Under the pieces are notes generated by a model, which ran no database searches, was not told the origin of the DNA, and was given only the letters and a program-made list of their open reading frames with translations. 64,000 nt of DNA from Flavobacteriaceae bacterium PS02336 (lineage in GTDB: Bacteria > Bacteroidota > Bacteroidia > Flavobacteriales > Flavobacteriaceae): NCBI GenBank assembly GCA_029960065.1, contig JASCOF010000002.1:372001-436000 (forward strand). Direction: 5' to 3'. How positions within the stretch are numbered: position 1 is the first letter of the stretch; every line of letters starts with the position of its first letter. The position numbers and the translations under genes are program-made. Positions 27,559 through 38,712 of this stretch are shown here, in pieces.

Positions 27559-27601
27559 AAAATATAAAACCCGATATTTCTTATATCGGGTTTTATATTT
27601 T
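27559..27601. terminator. bidirectional intrinsic terminator
   Basis: A 19-bp stem with AAAACCCGATAT / ATATCGGGTTTT at its top and the loop TTCTT. It lies between convergent mfd and the DUF6169-like gene. Confidence 0.92.
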
Positions 27602-27609
27602 AGTTTAAA

Positions 27610-28116
27610 CTATGGTTTTTCTCCATTTAATGTATTGCTGATATTGTTAAATGCTTCTTCTATGTTATTGATATTCGCATTTTCTTTGTGAAACATCAAG
27701 GAAGTATAAAGTTTGATGGTTTCAGAACCAGAATCAAATTCGATAATATTGTTAAGCTTTGTAATATAATTAGTCATTGAGCTTTTACTATACCATCTGT
27801 CAAAAACAGAAAATCTTTGGAAAGCTTTTTTATCGTCATCATCGCAAATGTAAATCAACGCATCATGAACACGTTCAAAAAAAGTTGTTAGAATGCTTTT
27901 AATTGTTGCTGATACCAATATATCAAAAGCTGCAGCTTCATCGCTAATTTTGTCTATGGTTATTTGATACACATTTCCGAGTTGGACATCTTCACTAACG
28001 CAGGATGCTAATGTAAAATCTTCGTAGAAAGCAACTCTATATTCAATTTGTCTTTTTGTGAAAAAACTATAATAGCCAGAATCAGAATTAAAAATATAAT
28101 TATATTGTTTTGACAA
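27610..28116 (-). CDS. DUF6169-like protein, second gene of an overlapping pair
   Basis: A 168-residue soluble protein. The N-terminal YIFNSDSGYYSFFTKRQIEY, the middle ATIKSILTTFFERVHDALIY and the FQRFSVFDRWY segment resemble the DUF6169 family as I recall it (not searched). Function unknown. The start overlaps the end of a 49-codon gene by 17 bases in another frame, so both are likely translated from one short message. This size pattern (tiny first gene, about 170-residue second gene, overlap) is typical of toxin-antitoxin-like cassettes, but no toxin motif is visible. Confidence 0.75.
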   Translation of the reverse strand: MSKQYNYIFNSDSGYYSFFTKRQIEYRVAFYEDFTLASCVSEDVQLGNVYQITIDKISDEAAAFDILVSATIKSILTTFFERVHDALIYICDDDDKKAFQRFSVFDRWYSKSSMTNYITKLNNIIEFDSGSETIKLYTSLMFHKENANINNIEEAFNNISNTLNGEKP

Positions 28117-28249
28117 GCGTGATACCTTTTGAAGTTAAGGTTTCGGCGGAAGTTTTTCCTTGTAAAAAAGAACGTACCGCAACTTTATCTTCTCTCATCT
28201 TGATAATTGCTTTTTTAATCACTTCTTTATTTACTGCTGTAGTTTTCAT
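28100..28249 (-). CDS. 49-residue basic protein, first gene of an overlapping pair
   Basis: A very small protein that starts MKTTAVNKEVIKKAIIKMRE and ends TLTSKGITLVKTI, with lysine-rich helices in the first half (AIIKMREDKVAVRSFLQG). A longer frame up to 28318 is possible, but the ATG at 28249 gives a uniform helical protein. It overlaps the DUF6169-like gene by 17 bases. The size and charge would suit a small antitoxin or DNA/RNA-binding partner; there is no recognisable family. Confidence 0.6.
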   Translation of the reverse strand: MKTTAVNKEVIKKAIIKMREDKVAVRSFLQGKTSAETLTSKGITLVKTI

Positions 28250-28431
28250 ATTGCAAAGTAACGTCTTTAACTTGAATTTCCCAAAATTTGTAGTATAATA
28301 TTTATTTTTTAAACACAATGCATTGATTGTTAGACTTGTTTTAAAAATTAAGCTTTCTTTATCTTTTATTTAAGAAAAATCTTAGAACTAAAAAGTTTTC
28401 TTTGATCAAAATTTTCAAAGATCACTTTTAT

Positions 28432-28986
28432 ATGCAGAATCACTTCATTATTCTATTTTTATTTTTTGGATTAACTTCAATTTTTGCTCAGGAAAAAACT
28501 AAAATCATTTCGAAAGATTCTATTAAATCAGAAGAAATTGATCCACTTCGTCCAGCAAAAGCAGCCTTTTATTCTGCTATTTTACCGGGACTAGGTCAGG
28601 CTTACAATAAAAAATATTGGAAAATTCCATTAGTGTACGGAGCAATTGGTACAAGTGCCTATTTATATATTGATAATCAAAAGAATTATAATTTGTATCG
28701 TGATGAATATAAAAGCAGACTGGAAGGACTTCCGAGTAAAAATCCAAGTTTGGCTGAATTAGACGAAAGCAGATTGATCCGAATTCAAAAAGGATTTCAA
28801 AGAAACAGAGATTTATCTGCTTTATTTATGGTTGGCTTTTATATCTTAAATATTATTGATGCCAATATTGATGCTTCTTTATCACAATTTAATGTCGACG
28901 AAAATCTCGCATTTAAACCGGCTGTCATAAAAAACGATATCACATTAAAGAGTGATTTTGGACTTGCTCTGAATTATTCGTTTTAA
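28432..28986 (+). CDS. DUF5683 domain membrane-associated protein
   Basis: A 184-residue protein with signal peptide MQNHFIILFLFFGLTSIFAQ and the DUF5683 core AAFYSAILPGLGQAYNKKYW followed by PLVYGAIGTSAYLYI. A second hydrophobic segment is FMVGFYILNIIDANIDA. The family is common in Bacteroidota near chromosome-partition or lytic transglycosylase genes; its function is not known. The frame can be opened upstream with a TTG at 28402, but the ATG at 28432 starts the signal peptide. A perfect 19-bp terminator follows. Confidence 0.88.
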   Translation: MQNHFIILFLFFGLTSIFAQEKTKIISKDSIKSEEIDPLRPAKAAFYSAILPGLGQAYNKKYWKIPLVYGAIGTSAYLYIDNQKNYNLYRDEYKSRLEGLPSKNPSLAELDESRLIRIQKGFQRNRDLSALFMVGFYILNIIDANIDASLSQFNVDENLAFKPAVIKNDITLKSDFGLALNYSF

Positions 28987-28991
28987 AACCA

Positions 28992-29037
28992 AAACAAGAA
29001 AGGCGTATGATATTTTCATACGCCTTTCTTGTTTTTC
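28992..29037. terminator. bidirectional intrinsic terminator
   Basis: AAACAAGAAAGGCGTATGA (28992-29010) pairs perfectly with 29016-29034 around TATTT, followed by T5. It separates the DUF5683 gene and the TIG lipoprotein gene. Confidence 0.95.
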
Positions 29038-29051
29038 TAATTAGTATTAGA

Positions 29052-30386
29052 TTATTCAAATTTTAGATAATGTAAACCTTTATTCCCTGAAACAATAATT
29101 TTTGATTTAGAAAAAGAAATGTCATTTACAACCGAATCGGCTGGCAGTTCCAATTCTAATTCCCATGTTGCTCCGGAATCTTTTGTAACATAAATTTTAT
29201 CACCAGAAACGATGTACCATTGTGTTTCTGTTCTTAGAAATACATTTTTGACATCCGTTTTAACTACGCTCCATGTTTTTAACATATCAGTAGAAGTTAC
29301 CAATGCTTTATTTGTAATATCTATAGCAAAAATTTTATTGATATTTAAGAATTTATAAGCGGTGGATAAGTTAAGGTTTGTTTTAGAAATAGTATCAATC
29401 ACAGTCCAGTCACTATATCCAGTTGCAGATTCTAATACAACATTTCGATCTTTATCTGAACCTTCTTTAATATAATCGTCTATTACTCCCAATTGGTAAA
29501 ATTTACCATTTGAGGTAGATTTTGCAAAAGAGGTCATATAAGCTCTATAGAAATTTCCTCTCAAGGACCATTTTAATGGTTCATTTTTAATAATTGTAGC
29601 TCCATTGTCTGCTGTGTAAAGCTGTGATCCTCTAAATGTAGTAACAATGCTCATATTTTGATCAGCATAACCAATATTTAATCCATTAATGGAAGGACTG
29701 AAAGAAGAAGTAACAGTAGTAGAATTGTTGGTTTCGAAGCCGTTGTTTGAATAAGATGCCTGATTACTGCTTGTTAAAACACCAACCTTATCGTTTACCA
29801 TTTTAAAGGCACCATAACTGCCACCATTTTGTTTAACGTTAGTTTTCGTAAGACCTTCTGCTGTTCCCTGCAATTTTGCCGGGAATCCCCAAAAGGCAAA
29901 GTCTCGGATATCACTATCTGCAAAGGAGAAAACAGAGTTGCTGTCATCAAAAACATTAGAGGTATGAATATCAATAATACCTAAACCATTTAATTTGTTC
30001 CACCCTTTTTTCATGACAAAAAAGTTCGAACGACTGCTTAATGTTTTATTAATTTGAACCCTTACAGAATTTATACCTGCTTTTATGGCATCTGTAATTG
30101 GAATTATAATTTTAGTATCAGTAACTTCTTTGGCGGTTACTTGTTCCGTGTCGTTAAATAATATTACTGTTGGATAATCTTTATTCATAAAGTTAGTTCC
30201 CTTAAGCTCTAAGTTTTGTCCGTTTATTATAAAATCAGAAGAAAGTTCTGTAATTGTAATAGGAAGTGGTTCTTTTACTTCTGGGAGAACAGGATTTTCA
30301 GTTTTTTCTCCAGAATCATCGCTCGAGCAGGAAACAAACAAACCTCCTACTAGAAGGATAGTAATTAAAAGTAATTTTCTTTTCAT
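29052..30386 (-). CDS. lipoprotein with IPT/TIG-like domain and BNR/Ycf48-like repeats
   Basis: A 444-residue protein with lipoprotein signal MKRKLLLITILLVGGLFVSC (Cys 20) and an SSDDSGE linker. Residues about 40-125 form an IPT/TIG-like Ig fold (ITELSSDFIINGQNLELKGT, INSVRVQINKTLSS). The rest has propeller-like repeats ending in YVTKDSGATWELELELP and STDMLKTWSVV, which resemble BNR/Ycf48 blades. Probably surface or periplasmic, perhaps glycan-binding given the neighbouring glucan locus (inference). A strong terminator lies between it and the upstream amylase, and its leader carries the shared TCCTTACGGGAA element (30437-30448). Confidence 0.75.
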   Translation of the reverse strand: MKRKLLLITILLVGGLFVSCSSDDSGEKTENPVLPEVKEPLPITITELSSDFIINGQNLELKGTNFMNKDYPTVILFNDTEQVTAKEVTDTKIIIPITDAIKAGINSVRVQINKTLSSRSNFFVMKKGWNKLNGLGIIDIHTSNVFDDSNSVFSFADSDIRDFAFWGFPAKLQGTAEGLTKTNVKQNGGSYGAFKMVNDKVGVLTSSNQASYSNNGFETNNSTTVTSSFSPSINGLNIGYADQNMSIVTTFRGSQLYTADNGATIIKNEPLKWSLRGNFYRAYMTSFAKSTSNGKFYQLGVIDDYIKEGSDKDRNVVLESATGYSDWTVIDTISKTNLNLSTAYKFLNINKIFAIDITNKALVTSTDMLKTWSVVKTDVKNVFLRTETQWYIVSGDKIYVTKDSGATWELELELPADSVVNDISFSKSKIIVSGNKGLHYLKFE

Positions 30387-30436
30387 TGATTTAGGGGTTA
30401 AATTTCTCCGTAAAAAAATGAAATTATATAACGAAA

Positions 30437-30448
30437 TCCTTACGGGAA
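30437..30448 (-). promoter_or_regulatory. shared leader element (minus strand TTCCCGTAAGGA)
   Basis: The identical 12-mer lies before the LRR gene at 17021-17032. Distances to the start codons are 51 and 52 bases. A short TGCGG-TTTC-CCGTA hairpin can form on the minus strand. No TAnnTTTG box was found upstream of this gene. Confidence 0.45.
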
Positions 30449-30474
30449 ACCGCATTTGCAGATTGTTTTTTATA

Positions 30475-30503
30475 AAAAAGGGCATACGAAACGTCGTATG
30501 CCC
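30475..30503 (-). terminator. intrinsic terminator after the multidomain amylase gene
   Basis: GGGCATACGA (30480-30489) pairs with TCGTATGCCC (30494-30503). On the minus strand a run of T follows the stem. It ends the glucan locus before the TIG lipoprotein gene. Confidence 0.9.
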
Positions 30504-30523
30504 TTAAAAGTATTAGAAAATAA

Positions 30524-33500
30524 TTATTTAACAATCAGTTTTTTAGTAGATTTTACATCTTTGGAAACTATATTGACAATATAAACTCCGGTAGCTAAAC
30601 GGTGATTGATTTTTCCGGAAGTTGAAAGTCTTTCCGTTAAAACTGTTCTTCCATTCATATCAGAAACAGAAATTTGTGCGGTATCTCCGTTTTCCAATTC
30701 AGGTAATAGTACATGAAATTCGTTGTTAATTGATGGATTTGGATAAATACCAATTGCCTTTTCATTTTGTGAAACTTCTTCAATGTTTAATGCCATTTTT
30801 CCTGTTCCAACAGTTGTTGGTTCTAACTGCCATTGTGCACTGTACCAGCCATCTTGTGAATTTCCGTATTGTGCAGCACCTGTTTGATTTTCAACATGAA
30901 TAATGTTTCCTGTCTGCCATCTGTTTCTTAAACGAACCCAAGTTCCATCAATGTAATCGCTGGACCATTGTGCACTCCAGAAAGTAGTATCTGTTATATT
31001 ACACTGTACTGATCCAGTTTGACCTTCAATATTCATTAATTCGCCAGTTGCTACATTTTTAAGTACAAAATAAGTGGCATCAATAGCAATTTTCTGCCAT
31101 TTATAACTATTTCCTGAAACAGTTGTTCCATAACCAGTATTTGTTCCTGCATCAGATAAATAAGCACCAGTCCATCTGTTTTTGATCGTGTAATAATTTC
31201 CACCGCCTGAAGGAGGAGTTGAAACCGTTACGACACACGTACTTGTTTTATTTCCGTCAACAGTTGCAACAGTAATTGTCGCAGTTCCATTGGTTACAGC
31301 GGTAATTAAACCAGAAGTATTTACAGTTGCAACAGCTGTATTGTTAGAACTATAGATTACCGATTTATTGGTTGCATTTGAAGGAAGAACAGTTGGAGTA
31401 AGCTGTTGTGTTCCGCCGACATTTAATGAAGCTGTAGTTGGGCTTAAAGTGACGCTTGTAACCGCAACACCAGTTCCAGGATTTGAATCGTACCAAACAT
31501 TGTTCATGAACCAGCCATTTTTGTTTCTGCTTAAATCCGCAGTTTGATTGGTTCCGTCGTTAAAAATTAAGTTTGTGGAAGTTACATTTGTAAAGGTATA
31601 ACTGTACCATCCATTTCCAGAATCGGTCATGTTTACACCCGGCCAAGTTGCGTTTGCTAAAACTCCTGCAGGTAAAGCACTCCAGTAATAAATTTTAATT
31701 CCAGTTCCCCAATTTGATGGTTTGTAGAAATAAACAGTGAAATTCGTATTCGGATTTACAGTGATTGCTGCACTTGCAGTTTTATTTCCGTCTTGAGTTG
31801 TTGCGGTAATATTTGCCGTTCCTGCCGAAACTGCTGTAACTAATCCAGATGCATTTACAGTTGCAATTGCTGTATTACTTGAAGACCAAGTAACATTTTT
31901 ATTAGTTGCATTAGCGGGAGAAATTGACGCTGTAAGCTGCTGTGTATTTCCAGCATATAAACTAGCTGAAGTTGGAGAAACCGCAACAGAAGAAACTGGA
32001 ATTGCAGCAACAGTTATAGCAGCAGTAGCTATTTTGTTTCCATCAACTGTTTTAACCGTAATGGTTGTTGTTCCTGAGGCAACAGCAATAACTAAACCAG
32101 ACGCATTTACAGTTGCAACAGCTGTATTACTAGATGTCCATGTTACGTTTTGATTTGTTGCGTTTGCTGGAGAAATCGTTGCATTTAATTGCTGCGTAGA
32201 TCCTAAACCAACAGTCGCTGTTGTCGGACTAACCGAAACTCCTGTAACGGCTACAACCGGTGCATTGGTATTGGTTAAAACCAAATATTCGTAAGCTGCA
32301 AATGTTCTTGTTGCTCCTGTCGTTAAAGTTACGGAAGCATTATTGTTATACGGATTTACATAAGTTCCTGCTAAAGCTGCCGGAATTATATACGATTTTG
32401 ATGCATTTCTTAAATTTGACATTACAATGACTTTCTCTGAACCCAAAGTTTTAGTGAAAATACTAATGTCATCATTGGCATACGTCGTTAAATCGCCTCG
32501 TCTGATGGCTGCGCTTGTCGTTCTAAAATTTAAGATTTTTGCGAAATCTGCGGCGGCAGTTGGATTTTGAGACCAATTGAATTTGAAGTTCTGCCAAGGC
32601 CAGTCGGTTTTGGGTTCGTAATCAATTTCCTGTCCGCTCATTAAAAAGGGAACACCTTTCATATAAGCTGAAACTAAGAAATTCGCAACAATTCCGTTGT
32701 GACTTTTGAATGGAATAATTGGTCTTCTTACGCCATCATCATTTGTATATGTATCATGGTTACCAGTATATCTAACGATTTGCTGATTTCCAGTAGCTTT
32801 AGCATATTCATATGTTGATTGATCCTGAAGCCTTTGAGAAACTGGTCCTCCATTAGCAATATCATACAAACCGCTATGAAACCATCTGTCACCATAATTC
32901 ATATCAAAACCAACCTGAAAGTTTTCTTGTCGATCACCTTCGGCTAACATTAATAAATTATGAGAAGAGATGCTTCGAAGATTTGAATTTACTTCTGACC
33001 AAAAATCTAATGGAGGGTTATTGGCATAATCGCAGCGGTAACCGTCAATATTTGCTGCAAAAATCCAGTAACGCATAGCATCTTTTATGGCATTTCTAGT
33101 AGCTGAATTATTAAGATCCAGCGCCGCAATATCTGAGAAATTACCTAATTGCTGAATTGTTGTTCCCGTTCGTTTGTAATATTCAGGATGAGAAACTGTC
33201 CATCCATGATCCCAAGAGGTTCCGTTGATGGCAATATCCAAAATTACGGCCATTCCGCGGCTGTGAGCGCCATCTACTAAAGTTCTTAAATCAGCCAAAG
33301 AACCATATTCGGAACCGACAGCTTTAAAATCTTTTATACAATAAGGAGAAGGTGAACTTCGGGAATCGGTGCCGTGCGGAAAAATCGGCATTAAATAAAT
33401 TACGTTTGTGCCAAGTGCTTTTATATTGTCTAATCGGGCGGTTACTCCGGCTAAATTTCCGTTGGCACTAAACGGACGAATATGCACCTGATACATGTTG

Positions 33501-33643
33501 ATATCTCTCGTGTCTGGTACGCCTGCAAATGGTGTTCCATATTGCGGAGGATCTTGTGCATAAACGGAACTTGCAAATAATAATAGAAAGCAAATTAATG
33601 CTTTAGTAATATGAAATAATCTAGTGGTAATTTTGATTTTCAT
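30524..33643 (-). CDS. secreted multidomain GH13 alpha-amylase with T9SS sorting domain
   Basis: A 1039-residue protein with a signal peptide ending SSVYAQ. The GH13 barrel spans about 45-450: nucleophile Asp in GYRCDYANN, acid/base Glu in LMLAEGDRQ, third Asp in YTGNHDTYTN. Then two BIG2 Ig domains (AVTGVSVSPTTATVG..., VSSVAVSPTSASLYAG...), a starch-binding-type module (about 635-725: VYFYKPSNWGTGIKIYYWSA, WPGVNMTDSGNGWYSY), a third BIG2, a RICIN-like beta-trefoil (YYTIKNRWTGAYLSDAG) and a type A T9SS domain (IYPNPSINNEFHV). The catalytic part resembles the GH13 lipoprotein at 36134, so they are paralogs. The longer frame to 33673 adds only MPTSMQKTII before a good start. Confidence 0.93.
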   Translation of the reverse strand: MKIKITTRLFHITKALICFLLLFASSVYAQDPPQYGTPFAGVPDTRDINMYQVHIRPFSANGNLAGVTARLDNIKALGTNVIYLMPIFPHGTDSRSSPSPYCIKDFKAVGSEYGSLADLRTLVDGAHSRGMAVILDIAINGTSWDHGWTVSHPEYYKRTGTTIQQLGNFSDIAALDLNNSATRNAIKDAMRYWIFAANIDGYRCDYANNPPLDFWSEVNSNLRSISSHNLLMLAEGDRQENFQVGFDMNYGDRWFHSGLYDIANGGPVSQRLQDQSTYEYAKATGNQQIVRYTGNHDTYTNDDGVRRPIIPFKSHNGIVANFLVSAYMKGVPFLMSGQEIDYEPKTDWPWQNFKFNWSQNPTAAADFAKILNFRTTSAAIRRGDLTTYANDDISIFTKTLGSEKVIVMSNLRNASKSYIIPAALAGTYVNPYNNNASVTLTTGATRTFAAYEYLVLTNTNAPVVAVTGVSVSPTTATVGLGSTQQLNATISPANATNQNVTWTSSNTAVATVNASGLVIAVASGTTTITVKTVDGNKIATAAITVAAIPVSSVAVSPTSASLYAGNTQQLTASISPANATNKNVTWSSSNTAIATVNASGLVTAVSAGTANITATTQDGNKTASAAITVNPNTNFTVYFYKPSNWGTGIKIYYWSALPAGVLANATWPGVNMTDSGNGWYSYTFTNVTSTNLIFNDGTNQTADLSRNKNGWFMNNVWYDSNPGTGVAVTSVTLSPTTASLNVGGTQQLTPTVLPSNATNKSVIYSSNNTAVATVNTSGLITAVTNGTATITVATVDGNKTSTCVVTVSTPPSGGGNYYTIKNRWTGAYLSDAGTNTGYGTTVSGNSYKWQKIAIDATYFVLKNVATGELMNIEGQTGSVQCNITDTTFWSAQWSSDYIDGTWVRLRNRWQTGNIIHVENQTGAAQYGNSQDGWYSAQWQLEPTTVGTGKMALNIEEVSQNEKAIGIYPNPSINNEFHVLLPELENGDTAQISVSDMNGRTVLTERLSTSGKINHRLATGVYIVNIVSKDVKSTKKLIVK

Positions 33644-33789
33644 AATAATAGTTTTTTGCATGCTTGTCGGCATTTCTAACTAAAATTCATTCTCACTCGC
33701 ATTGTTTTTAAATTCGACAAACATTTTGTGGTTAATAGTTTTCAAGTAGTAAGTTTTTTAATTTTTTGCTCAGAAATGAGCGTAGTTTT

Positions 33790-33850
33790 CCGCCACGAAT
33801 TCACGAATAAGGATTTATCTAGAAAATCTTAATTCTGAAAATTCGTGGTA
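33790..33850. repeat. inverted repeat, family 2 (CCACGAATTC ... GAATTCGTGG-like)
   Basis: CCGCCACGAATTCACGAATA is mirrored by GAAAATTCGTGGTA about 45 bases on. It is a diverged relative of the element at 2453-2513. The perfect 16-base palindrome TCCCGAAGCTTCGGGA follows at 33878-33893. Both lie in the gap between the two glycosidase genes. Confidence 0.7.
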
Positions 33851-33905
33851 AAAAAACTTAGAAACTTAGTGTCTCAGTCCCGAAGCTTCGGGATAGAAAC
33901 TTAAA

Positions 33906-36110
<2,205 letters not shown>

Positions 36111-36133
36111 GGTTTTAAAATTGCTTTAGAATA

Positions 36134-37516
36134 TTAATTTTTCAATACTAAATATTGAAAAGGCTGAAGCGTTACATCTGAACCAATTGTAACAGCAGCT
36201 CCAGTAAATGCATCTTTCCAGTTTCCTTTTAAAGTATTGGGAATAAGATGTTTTACTGTTGAATTTGTTAAGTTGGAAAGCACAAGTACTTTTTCAGCAT
36301 CTTTTATCATAGTAAAAGCACTAACGGCATCGCTGCTGTAACCGGTGTATTCTCCAGATTTAATGGCTGAGCTTGTGTTTCTAAAAGCGATGATTTTTTT
36401 GTATTCAGCCAGCATTTCATTATCAGCAGTACTCCAGTCGATTGGTGTTTTGGCAAAATAGTTTAATCTTTTGTCGTAACCAATTTCCTGTCCGTTGTAA
36501 ATCATAGGAACTGATTTTAAGTAAGCCGCCACGACAAAAGTTGCAATAGATCCTCTTTTACCTCCAAAAAGTTCCAGCGGTGTCCCATCAGAAAGGTTTA
36601 CGTCGTGATTGCTAGTGTAACGAACGACTCTGTTCGACGGATCGTAGACATTAGCATATTCTGTAGCGTTGGAATTCTGAATAGTTGTTGCCGATTTATT
36701 TTCTTTGAATAATTGTTCGATTGTATAAAAGAAATTAAAACCGAAAGTATAATCAAAACCAGAAGCAAAATGATTGTATTTTGAACCTTCAGCCAACATT
36801 AAAATATTTTGATTCTTTTTGATTTTTCTAAGTTTTGTAATAGCATCAGCCCAGAAATTGTTTGGAACAAAATCGGCATAATCGCATCTAAAACCGTCGA
36901 TATTAGCATTGTAAACCCAGTAAGACATGGCATCGATCATGGCATCTTTCATTTCAGTATTATTGAAATTTAGCTGTGCCACATCGTTATAATTTGTTCC
37001 TGGCGGAATAATAATGTTGCCGCTTGCATCCTGCTGATACCAGTCTTTATGTTGTGTAATCCAAGCATTATCCCAAGCCGTATGATTTGCAACCCAGTCT
37101 AGAACAACAGCCATGTTTTTTTTATGCGCTTCTTCAACTAACGTTTGAAGATCCTGCAGAGTTCCAAAATCTGGATTTACAGCTTTATAATCTTTCACAG
37201 CATAAGGAGAACCTAATTCGCCGGTTGCTCTTTCTTTTCCAACGGGAAAAACGGGCATTAAGTAAATAACGTTTACGCCTAATTCTTGTATTTGAGTAAG
37301 TCTGTCCTGAACACCTTTTAATGTTCCAGCCTGACTAAAAGCGCGAATGTTTACTTGATAAATTATCGCATCTTCTTTTTTGGGCATTTTATCAAAAGGA
37401 GCTCCATATTGTGTGTAAGGAGATTCTGGTGTTTTGTTATCATCATCAGAAGAACTGCACGAGACAAAAGCTAGAGCCAGCAGAAATACATAAACGATTT
37501 TTATATTTGATTTCAT
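36134..37516 (-). CDS. susG: GH13 alpha-amylase lipoprotein (SusG-like)
   Basis: A 460-residue lipoprotein (LALAFVSC, Cys 20) with an SSSDDD stretch after the lipid cysteine, which in Bacteroidota often marks surface export. The single GH13 barrel has conserved ANHTAWDNAW, nucleophile Asp in GFRCDYADF (about residue 211), Glu in LMLAEGSK (about 240) and Asp in YTSNHDVN (about 304). It is shorter than classic SusG and lacks an inserted binding domain. Role: first cleavage of starch at the cell surface. It lies between susE and GH97. Confidence 0.92.
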   Translation of the reverse strand: MKSNIKIVYVFLLALAFVSCSSSDDDNKTPESPYTQYGAPFDKMPKKEDAIIYQVNIRAFSQAGTLKGVQDRLTQIQELGVNVIYLMPVFPVGKERATGELGSPYAVKDYKAVNPDFGTLQDLQTLVEEAHKKNMAVVLDWVANHTAWDNAWITQHKDWYQQDASGNIIIPPGTNYNDVAQLNFNNTEMKDAMIDAMSYWVYNANIDGFRCDYADFVPNNFWADAITKLRKIKKNQNILMLAEGSKYNHFASGFDYTFGFNFFYTIEQLFKENKSATTIQNSNATEYANVYDPSNRVVRYTSNHDVNLSDGTPLELFGGKRGSIATFVVAAYLKSVPMIYNGQEIGYDKRLNYFAKTPIDWSTADNEMLAEYKKIIAFRNTSSAIKSGEYTGYSSDAVSAFTMIKDAEKVLVLSNLTNSTVKHLIPNTLKGNWKDAFTGAAVTIGSDVTLQPFQYLVLKN

Positions 37517-37616
37517 GATTTTTTAGTTTTAAAGTTTTTAAATGATTTGAGAAAGTAACCTGCCTTTCGAAGTAAAAAGACAGGTAAACTCAAACCAAAC
37601 TTAACTTAATTCTTAG

Positions 37617-38699
37617 CTATTTTTTTGTTATTGTATAGGTTAGAGTTGGAGGATATCCAAGACTCGCAGGATCTATATCGTTTATTTTCATCGTAATTTC
37701 GTAAGTTCCTCCCTCACCAATATAATGAGCTCCAGAATCATCCAGATAAGCAATTCCGTCTGTTGTGTTTTTAGATCCATAATTGATTGTCCAATTATTA
37801 TTCAATCTAAATTTCACATTTCCCGGAACTAAAACAGCGGTAACTTTCCACGTTTTGGTTTGATAATCGTAGTTCATAGGCGTACTATTATCCCAGCCTC
37901 CAGAAGTTCCATCACCAACAATTCCCCAAGAATAAGGTGTAGCAGACCATTTTAAAGTGTTTAAGTTTACTTTAATCTGAAAAGAACCTTCACCCGGCAA
38001 TGCAAAATCTTTAGTACTCATATTTACCATATCTGAGTTTGCTACACCAGCTCCGTAAAATTGTGCCCAGTTTCTTTCCGTATTTAATTTAAACACCGGT
38101 CCGTAACCCGGCAATACGGTAACGTACCCCTGATAAACTCCTTTTGCAATAGCAGGTAAAGAATTGGCAATGTCTACATTCCATTCTCCTTGATAGGCTC
38201 CAGGCATATAAATTTCGCCAAAAACAACGCTTTTTTCATAAGGAGTAACTGTAAGTGTGATAGGATTAGAGTAAACTTTACGATCCATAGCAGATTCAAC
38301 ACGAACAACAAGTTTTCCTTCAACATCAATTGGAAGTCCTAAATCGACAGCAATTTTATTCAATTCCTGACCAATTAAGGTTTTGCTTAAAACATCTGTT
38401 CCAACTTCAATTCGTTTGGCTTTTAACCACGCGTTGGCACCACTGGTATCTCCAACTAAATCAAACTGTAAAGCATAAGTTACAGGAGCATCAATTGGAA
38501 AAGTAACTTCGGGCCATGAAACAAGTAAAACCTGATCGTCTGCTGTGTCTTCTGTTAAAACAATCTTTGTAGATGAAACAGTTATTTCTGAAGGAAAACT
38601 AACCGCTTTTAAAGTTGTTAATTCGGCGTCGTTTTCGCAGGACGAACCCAAAAAAAGCAAACTGCCTAGTATGAATAATTTATTGATATATTTTTTCAT
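37617..38699 (-). CDS. susE: SusE/SusF-type outer-membrane starch-binding lipoprotein
   Basis: A 360-residue lipoprotein (LLFLGSSC, Cys 21). The N-terminal SusE domain has SSTKIVLTEDTADDQVLLVSW (about 43-62). Two C-terminal CBM-like units follow, visible in IYMPGAYQGEWNVD and WGIVGDGTSGGWDNSTPMNY plus VKFRLNNNWTINYGS. These bind alpha-glucan at the cell surface and help deliver it to SusC/SusD. No separate susF is present. It lies 14 bases from susD. Confidence 0.92.
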   Translation of the reverse strand: MKKYINKLFILGSLLFLGSSCENDAELTTLKAVSFPSEITVSSTKIVLTEDTADDQVLLVSWPEVTFPIDAPVTYALQFDLVGDTSGANAWLKAKRIEVGTDVLSKTLIGQELNKIAVDLGLPIDVEGKLVVRVESAMDRKVYSNPITLTVTPYEKSVVFGEIYMPGAYQGEWNVDIANSLPAIAKGVYQGYVTVLPGYGPVFKLNTERNWAQFYGAGVANSDMVNMSTKDFALPGEGSFQIKVNLNTLKWSATPYSWGIVGDGTSGGWDNSTPMNYDYQTKTWKVTAVLVPGNVKFRLNNNWTINYGSKNTTDGIAYLDDSGAHYIGEGGTYEITMKINDIDPASLGYPPTLTYTITKK

Positions 38700-38712
38700 G
38701 ATAGTTTTGTTT

